Below, one piece after another: positions 14,033 to 17,278 of a stretch of DNA of 17,278 nucleotides. The notes beneath the pieces are model-generated. The model made no database searches. It was not told the origin of the DNA and saw only the letters and a program-made list of their open reading frames with translations. Origin of the DNA: Methanomassiliicoccaceae archaeon UBA537 (GTDB lineage Archaea > Thermoplasmatota > Thermoplasmata > Methanomassiliicoccales > Methanomethylophilaceae). The DNA is taken from assembly GCA_002504495.1 (NCBI GenBank), contig DATC01000090.1, positions 1-17,278 on the forward strand, in the 5' to 3' direction. Numbering within the stretch: position 1 is the first letter of the stretch; each line of letters begins with the position of its first letter. Position numbers and translations under genes: made by a program.

Positions 14033-14341
14033 ATGGAATTCGCGGCAATGGACTTTCTGACCCTCGTGGTCTTCGCATTTGCCCTGGTCATGCTTGTCGC
14101 CGGCCTCTTCTCTGCGTACTTCGGTACCGGCAAGAGCAGGGCGGCCGGAGGAGTCATGGCCATTGTCGGACTCGTTCTCGGAATCGTCTGGGCGTATCTC
14201 GTCGCGGACAGCGGCATCTCGCCCTTCACCGAGGTCAACGCGTGGGACGTCGTCTACACGGCCATCATCGATCTGATCGGCATCGTCGTGGGCGCTCTCG
14301 TCGCCGTCGGCATCTTCCTCGTCGTCGTTCTCAAGAGCTGA
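14033..14341 (+). CDS. 102-residue membrane protein with three predicted helices
   Basis: I do not recognise this family. The product has three hydrophobic segments, about 8-30, 38-58 and 72-100, separated by a short basic loop (GTGKSRAAGG, 31-40) and an acidic loop with ISPFTEVNAWD (62-72). The N-terminus has no cleavable signal. By the positive-inside rule the N-terminus would be outside and the first loop inside. A perfect GGAGG stands six bases before the ATG and a TATA-like GTTAAATATT lies about 65 nt upstream, so it has its own promoter and a leader of about 39 nt, unlike the leaderless genes nearby. A small GC hairpin follows the stop. The strong ribosome binding site suggests high translation. 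Function unknown; a small transporter or complex subunit is possible. Confidence 0.85.
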   Translation: MEFAAMDFLTLVVFAFALVMLVAGLFSAYFGTGKSRAAGGVMAIVGLVLGIVWAYLVADSGISPFTEVNAWDVVYTAIIDLIGIVVGALVAVGIFLVVVLKS

Positions 14342-14346
14342 ACGCG

Positions 14347-14361
14347 ACGGGGGAAACCCGT
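14347..14361 (+). terminator. Short hairpin after the membrane protein gene
   Basis: ACGGG at 14347-14351 pairs with CCCGT at 14357-14361 around GGAAA, five bases after the stop and followed by TATCAAACC. The stem is short, so this is a modest terminator or 3'-end candidate. Confidence 0.35.
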
Positions 14362-14510
14362 TATCAAACCACTTCCATTATCACACTTGTTCTTGGTTTC
14401 GAGAACAGGATGCTGGTTGTGTTTATGCGATGTATCCTGCATGTTTCCAGATGCATGGTCGTTGGTTTTAGAATAGGAAGTTCGGTTCATGAAGAGCCCT
14501 AAAGAGCGGA

Positions 14511-14517
14511 TTTATAG
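14511..14517 (+). promoter_or_regulatory. TATA-like element ahead of a hairpin-rich transcript
   Basis: TTTATAG preceded by AGCGGA (a possible BRE) predicts transcription from about 14540, where the hairpin series begins. No credible protein start follows: the GGAGGT at 14569-14574 has no ATG at a usable distance. Confidence 0.4.
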
Positions 14518-14533
14518 CTTTTGAATATGCGAA

Positions 14534-14656
14534 CCGTTATTGTGGGCGAACAACGGAGACGAACATCGGAGGTAACGGCTCCCGAAGGAGCCGGATTCCT
14601 TGAGGGAGTCAGTCTTCGGCATTCCTTACGGAATGTCGATGGCGATCATCACCATC
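14534..14656 (+). ncRNA. Candidate structured RNA with consecutive hairpins
   Basis: Five stems follow each other closely. CCG..TTGT pairs with ACAA..CGG at 14534-14556. A 7-bp stem capped by CGAA lies at 14576-14593. GATTCC/GGAGTC lies at 14594-14610. A 10-bp stem with one G-T pair capped by TTAC lies at 14616-14639. GATGG/CCATC at 14638-14656 is partly exclusive with the previous one. Overlap of the last two could allow switching. A TATA-like element lies just upstream. The strand is assigned from that element only; the stems also exist on the minus strand. The RNA class is unknown and the evidence is structural only. Confidence 0.4.
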
Positions 14657-14700
14657 TTTGGGATAATCACTAAGATTCATTCACCTTCTGCCAGGACGGT

Positions 14701-14741
14701 TTCGAGTGCGCCGGGGTTTGAGACGTCACGGTGCACTCGGA
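14701..14741. repeat. Imperfect 13-bp inverted repeat (long hairpin)
   Basis: Bases 14701-14713 (TTCGAGTGCGCCG) pair with 14729-14741 (CGGTGCACTCGGA) with two G-T pairs and a 15-nt loop. It is the longest stem I found in the window and lies in non-coding sequence about 45 nt after the hairpin series. Confidence 0.6.
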
Positions 14742-14963
14742 CTTCCCGCCTTCCGGCCGGCAGCCGATGCACTCTCCATATTAGCATCTGATTGCGAGGA
14801 AAAGGTTCGGTGCTCATTCAGCGGTCTTATAACATGTAGTTCTTGGAGGAGGCGGAATCTGTTCCCTCCGAATCGGCGATGTGTTATTTCCGAGCTTTGT
14901 TCGCGAGATGTCTTCAGCCCCAGGGACGAAGAATATCCTCCTTCGCTTCCTCTACCCCGCGCA

Positions 14964-14972
14964 TTTTATAAT
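14964..14972 (+). promoter_or_regulatory. TATA box of purE
   Basis: TTTTATAAT is centred 25 nt before the first ATG of purE with no ribosome binding site between, so the purine message is probably leaderless. Its near-symmetry means it could also fire on the minus strand into the hairpin-rich region. Confidence 0.65.
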
Positions 14973-14992
14973 CCGCGACGGGCTGGCGGTCG

Positions 14993-15475
14993 ATGATGTC
15001 AAAGGTCTCCATAGTCCTCGGGAGCAAGAGCGACCTCCCGGTCGCCGAGAAGGCAGAGGCCGTGCTCAAGAGGCTCGGCGTCGGATACGATATCGCGGTG
15101 GCATCCGCGCACAGGACCCCTTCGAGGGTCGAGGAGATCGCCGTATCGAGCGATGCGGACGTCTTCATAGCGATAGCAGGGCTTTCCGCCGCCCTGCCCG
15201 GTTCCGTCGCGGCGTTCACCGTGAAGCCGGTGATAGGCGTTCCCGTGAGCGGAAAGCTCAATCTGGATTCCATCCTGTCCATAGTGCAGATGCCCCCCGG
15301 CATCCCAGTGGCCTGCGTGGGACTGGACCGTGGAGACAACGCTGCCATTCTGGCATGCGAGATCATAGCCCTGAGTGATCCGGCGGTCGCCGAGTCGCTC
15401 GCGGCTTACAGAAGGGAGCAGGCGGAGAAGGTCTCCGCCGATTCCGAGGAGGTGGCCAGGAATGCTGGGTGCTGA
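14993..15475 (+). CDS. purE: PurE, N5-carboxyaminoimidazole ribonucleotide mutase
   Basis: The 160-residue product has the PurE signatures GSKSDLPVAEKA (10-21), ASAHRTPSRVEE (38-49; catalytic His40), AGLSAALPG (62-70) and LDSILSIVQMPPGIPVA (91-107). The enzyme converts N5-CAIR to CAIR (class I) or, in class II, adds CO2 to AIR, in IMP synthesis in the cytoplasm. The second conserved histidine of class I PurE (AAHLPG, His75 in E. coli) is alanine here (Ala67), which is unusual and could point to altered chemistry. ATGATG gives two possible starts, and the leaderless promoter favours the first. The gene overlaps guaA by 14 nt. Confidence 0.94.
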   Translation: MMSKVSIVLGSKSDLPVAEKAEAVLKRLGVGYDIAVASAHRTPSRVEEIAVSSDADVFIAIAGLSAALPGSVAAFTVKPVIGVPVSGKLNLDSILSIVQMPPGIPVACVGLDRGDNAAILACEIIALSDPAVAESLAAYRREQAEKVSADSEEVARNAGC

Positions 15476-16409
15476 CGAGTTCATAGAGGAGACGATCGAG
15501 AATCTGAAGGAGACCATCCCCGGCAAGGCCATCATAGCCTGCTCCGGAGGAGTGGACAGCATGGTCGCGGCGACCCTCGCCAGCAGGGCCATCGGAGACA
15601 GGCTTCTGGCCGTCTACGTGGACAACGGGCTCATGAGGAAGGGCGAGACCGAGGAGGTCGAGGGGATGCTCAGGGACATGGGCATCAACTACTTCATCGC
15701 GGATGCGGGCGCCGAGTTCTTCGAGGCCCTCAAAGGGGTGTCGGATCCGGAGAGGAAGAGGAAGATTATCGGCGAGAAGTTCATAAGGGTCTTCGAGAGG
15801 AAGGCGAAGGAGTTCGGCGCCGAGTACCTCGTCCAGGGGACCATAGCCCCCGATTGGATCGAGAGCGGCGACGGCGTCAGGGATACCATCAAGTCGCACC
15901 ACAACGTCGGCGGCCTTCCCAAGGATCTCGGCATGACTCTGGTGGAGCCGCTGAGGGACCTGTACAAGGACGAGGTCAGGGACGTGGCGAGGAAGCTCGG
16001 GGTCAAGGCCTCGGAGAGGCAGCCCTTCCCCGGTCCAGCTCTCGCGGTCAGGTGCCTGGGAGAGGTCACCCCAGAGAACGTGGCCATCGTGAGGGAGGCC
16101 TGCTATATCGTCGAGGACGAGATCAGGAAGGCGGCCTCCGAGGGCCGCATGGAGCTTCCGTGGCAGTACTTCGCCGTCCTGCTTCCGTCGAAATCCGTCG
16201 GGGTGCAGGGGGACAGGAGGGCCTACGGCAGGACCGTGGCCATCCGCGCCGTGTCGTCGGTCGACGGCATGACCGCCACCGCCCACAGGATCCCTCTGGA
16301 GGTCCTGGAGGCCATGTCCAAGCGCATAACGAACACGATGAAGGATTCCGTCAACCGCGTCGTGTACGACATCACGGACAAGCCTCCCGCGACCATAGAG
16401 TGGGAGTGA
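15462..16409 (+). CDS. guaA: GMP synthase ATP-pyrophosphatase subunit (subunit B)
   Basis: The 315-residue product carries the PP-loop SGGVDS (28-33), the GTIAPDWIESGDG segment (126-138), KSHHNVGGLP (144-153) and RQPFPGPALAVRCLGEVTP (186-204), followed by the dimerisation domain ending in IEWE. It adenylates XMP and aminates it to GMP. As usual in archaea the glutaminase part is a separate protein, not present in this window. ATG 15462-15464 was chosen because GAGGAGGTG lies eight bases before it and homology begins there; an earlier in-frame ATG inside purE is a shadow. It overlaps purE by 14 nt and ends before a GC-rich hairpin, giving a two-gene purine operon. Confidence 0.97.
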   Translation: MLGADEFIEETIENLKETIPGKAIIACSGGVDSMVAATLASRAIGDRLLAVYVDNGLMRKGETEEVEGMLRDMGINYFIADAGAEFFEALKGVSDPERKRKIIGEKFIRVFERKAKEFGAEYLVQGTIAPDWIESGDGVRDTIKSHHNVGGLPKDLGMTLVEPLRDLYKDEVRDVARKLGVKASERQPFPGPALAVRCLGEVTPENVAIVREACYIVEDEIRKAASEGRMELPWQYFAVLLPSKSVGVQGDRRAYGRTVAIRAVSSVDGMTATAHRIPLEVLEAMSKRITNTMKDSVNRVVYDITDKPPATIEWE

Positions 16410-16417
16410 ACCTTCTT

Positions 16418-16436
16418 CCCGGGCTTCGCGCCCGGG
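16418..16436. terminator. GC-rich hairpin between convergent guaA and the PH-like gene
   Basis: CCCGGGC at 16418-16424 pairs with GCCCGGG at 16430-16436 around TTCGC. It sits between two converging stops (16409 and 16443) and has CCTTCTT before and CCTTGTT after, so it can end transcripts from both sides. Confidence 0.6.
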
Positions 16437-16442
16437 CCTTGT

Positions 16443-16817
16443 TCACGACGATTCTGCGATCGCCTTCAGCACAGGCCTGATGTCGGTCTTCTCCTCGAAG
16501 ACGAAGGCGATCGTGCCCAGACCTCTGTTCCATAGAGTCAGGGTTCCTTCGAATGATGGGAGGGAGCCTGATTCCGTCGCGTACGCGGACACCTTGTCGT
16601 AGGGCACCGCGGTCACGATCTTCTTCCTGCCGGTCAGGCCCTTGGTATCGACGGCAAGGACGCGCTTCTCGGTGAAGACCGCGCCTCCTTTCCCGGTCTT
16701 GTAGCAGGCGATGACCCTCTCGTCTTCGGGGATCATGCCGTCGACGATATCGGAGAACGCGTCATGGGAGGCCTCCCTGAGGTCGTCGAACGTCTGGTAC
16801 GTGAATTCGTGCGCCAT
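16443..16817 (-). CDS. Small PH-like domain protein
   Basis: From the chosen ATG the product is 124 residues. The order of strands (EDERVIACYKTGKGGAVFTEKRVLAVDTKGLTGRKK, roughly 31-66, then VTAVPYDKVSAYATESG, then GTLTLWNRGLGTIAFVFEEK and a final helix IRPVLKAIAES) follows bacterial pleckstrin-homology-like proteins of the YvqB/bPH type. These are soluble and their ligands are mostly unknown. ATG 16815-16817 fits a leaderless message with a weak TATA-like TTCATATC about 25 nt upstream. An in-frame extension of 15 residues upstream lies across that promoter and was rejected. It converges on guaA. Confidence 0.75.
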   Translation of the reverse strand: MAHEFTYQTFDDLREASHDAFSDIVDGMIPEDERVIACYKTGKGGAVFTEKRVLAVDTKGLTGRKKIVTAVPYDKVSAYATESGSLPSFEGTLTLWNRGLGTIAFVFEEKTDIRPVLKAIAESS

Positions 16818-16959
16818 GCGCGGTAATCGCCGAACGCCGATATGAATCCAGGTCTGCGACAATGTGGGCTTCCCGCACCCTTGTCGTCTCGAGGGGGGTA
16901 TTTTTCGGAGAATCGCCTGCGTATTCGCATCGATGGTATGCAGGGCTCCTCCTCAGAGG

Positions 16960-17043
16960 CCTGTCAAGGACAGGTGCGCACCGATGCGACAATCCGCTTC
17001 GTCGCCTATGGCTTTGCAGCCATCGGATCAGCCGCAGTAGCGG
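16960..17043. ncRNA. Candidate structured RNA or element: four consecutive hairpins
   Basis: CCTGTC/GACAGG with a 3-nt loop (16960-16974), GCGAC/GTCGC (16986-17005), ATGGCT/AGCCAT with loop TTGC (17008-17023) and CCGC/GCGG with loop AGTA (17032-17043) follow one another in 84 bp. Strand and promoter are not clear. The class is unknown. Confidence 0.3.
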
Positions 17044-17160
17044 ATGCATATCTTCCGGCGGACGTTCCTTCGATGTCCAGTCTACCAAGATGCTGACAGA
17101 GAGGCTCGAATGGCAATCATACGAATCTCTCGTCGTCGAACAACCGTTTCTAGGAGTAGA

Positions 17161-17177
17161 GGGGGGAGGGGGGGGGG
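17161..17177 (+). repeat. Guanine tract G6-A-G10
   Basis: Seventeen bases with one A interruption form the only long homopolymer in the window. It may form a G-quadruplex in single-stranded form, and it is also a place where the base count in an assembly may be wrong. Confidence 0.75.
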
Positions 17178-17243
17178 CGAATCGGGCCGTGACATAGATG
17201 ATATAGTTTCGGGAAGCATATCAGCAAACGCGGAGGGCGAAAG

Positions 17244-17278
17244 ATGATATCCCATGAGAATGCAAGGCATCCTGTTAT
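17244..17278 (+). CDS. Possible gene start running off the right edge
   Basis: ATG at 17244-17246 is preceded by GGAGGG six bases upstream and a TATA-like GATATAGTT about 40 nt upstream. The frame is open for the remaining 11 codons (MISHENARHPV). Too little is visible to name a product. Confidence 0.4.
   Translation, partial: MISHENARHPV

Larger units (their letters stand above)
14342..14992. other. 651-bp hairpin-rich region without a supported protein gene
   Basis: No reading frame here looks coding. The region contains a TATA-like TTTATAG at 14511-14517, a chain of hairpins at 14534-14656, a 13-bp stem at 14701-14741, a bulged stem at 14848-14869 (GGAG-GC-GGAA / TTCC-CTCC), a stem at about 14910-14932 (TCTTC on one side, GAAGA on the other), and the purE TATA box at 14964-14972. 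The concentration of stems suggests one or more structured RNAs. I looked for RNase P, SRP and known riboswitch cores and did not find them. Confidence 0.5.
16818..17243. other. 426-bp region without a supported gene, hairpin-rich
   Basis: None of the open frames has coding character. The middle (16960-17043) holds four close hairpins, described separately. A perfect 10-bp palindrome GGTGCGCACC lies at 16973-16982 and a G tract at 17161-17177. The right end has the TATA-like GATATAGTT near 17199-17207 and GGAGGG at 17232-17237 ahead of a possible gene start. Confidence 0.45.

Noticed and set aside
14692..14720. T-loop-like GGTTTCGAG suggesting a tRNA
   Set aside because: No 5-bp T-stem, anticodon arm or acceptor stem can be formed around it.
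14735..14770. Minus-strand GGCCGGAAGGCGGGAAGTCC resembling SRP helix 8 or RNase P conserved region I
   Set aside because: The AGCAG side of SRP helix 8 is absent and no RNase P partner region lies at a workable distance.
14600..14791. 63-codon TTG-started frame with a hydrophobic stretch (MSMAIITIFGIITK)
   Set aside because: It overlaps the hairpin series, has no ribosome binding site at a normal distance from a start, and the rest of its translation is serine/arginine-rich nonsense.
1..17278. CRISPR arrays, insertion sequences, rRNA and phage genes
   Set aside because: I saw no regularly spaced direct repeats, transposase motifs, rRNA stretches or phage structural genes.

Overview
The window reads as a gene-dense, GC-rich archaeal chromosome segment. 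The archaeal evidence is direct: the small subunit of PolD, transcription factor B, a duplicated tRNA-splicing endonuclease, Gar1, a two-AAA Cdc48 ATPase, a stand-alone ATP-pyrophosphatase subunit of GMP synthase and the tail of an A/V-type ATP synthase D subunit. Several genes have a TATA box about 25-28 nt before the start codon and no Shine-Dalgarno sequence, so they look leaderless. My best guess is Thermoplasmatota, perhaps the Methanomassiliicoccales. That is inference from gene content and style; no rRNA or tRNA is present to test it.

Layout. (1) 1-298: the end of atpD and a 49-residue membrane peptide. (2) 453-4074, minus strand: PolD small subunit (DP1), then an HxlR regulator overlapping it by ATGA, then an MFS transporter fused to a universal stress domain. 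(3) 4156-5468, plus strand: a UPF0201 RNA-binding protein and a TIM-barrel sugar isomerase or endonuclease-IV-like protein, coupled by TGATG. (4) 5195-7954, minus strand: a COG1395-type HTH regulator, a gene of unknown function whose stop appears lost by a one-base shift, and a zinc-ribbon CPBP membrane protein. The CPBP reading frame runs 274 bp into the opposing TIM-barrel gene. (5) 8061-11246, minus strand: a heat-shock operon of HSR1/Phr-like regulator, cdc48 and hsp20. A perfect GTCAAC-N5-GTTGAC palindrome lies at its predicted transcription start. (6) 11429-13710: endA (plus) converging on gar1-tfb (minus). (7) 14033-14341: a 102-residue membrane protein with a strong ribosome binding site. 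(8) 14342-14992: a hairpin-rich non-coding stretch with its own TATA box. (9) 14993-16409: purE-guaA, overlapping purine genes. (10) 16443-16817: a small PH-like protein, followed by a second hairpin-rich non-coding stretch and a possible gene start at the right edge.

Functionally the window is mostly information processing (replication, transcription initiation, tRNA splicing, rRNA pseudouridylation) plus protein quality control and purine synthesis. The clearest system is the self-regulated hsr1-cdc48-hsp20 operon, which matches the architecture known in Archaeoglobus. The least explained parts are the two hairpin-rich intergenic regions, the membrane proteins, and the run of genes at 4545-7013 that have lost their natural stops.
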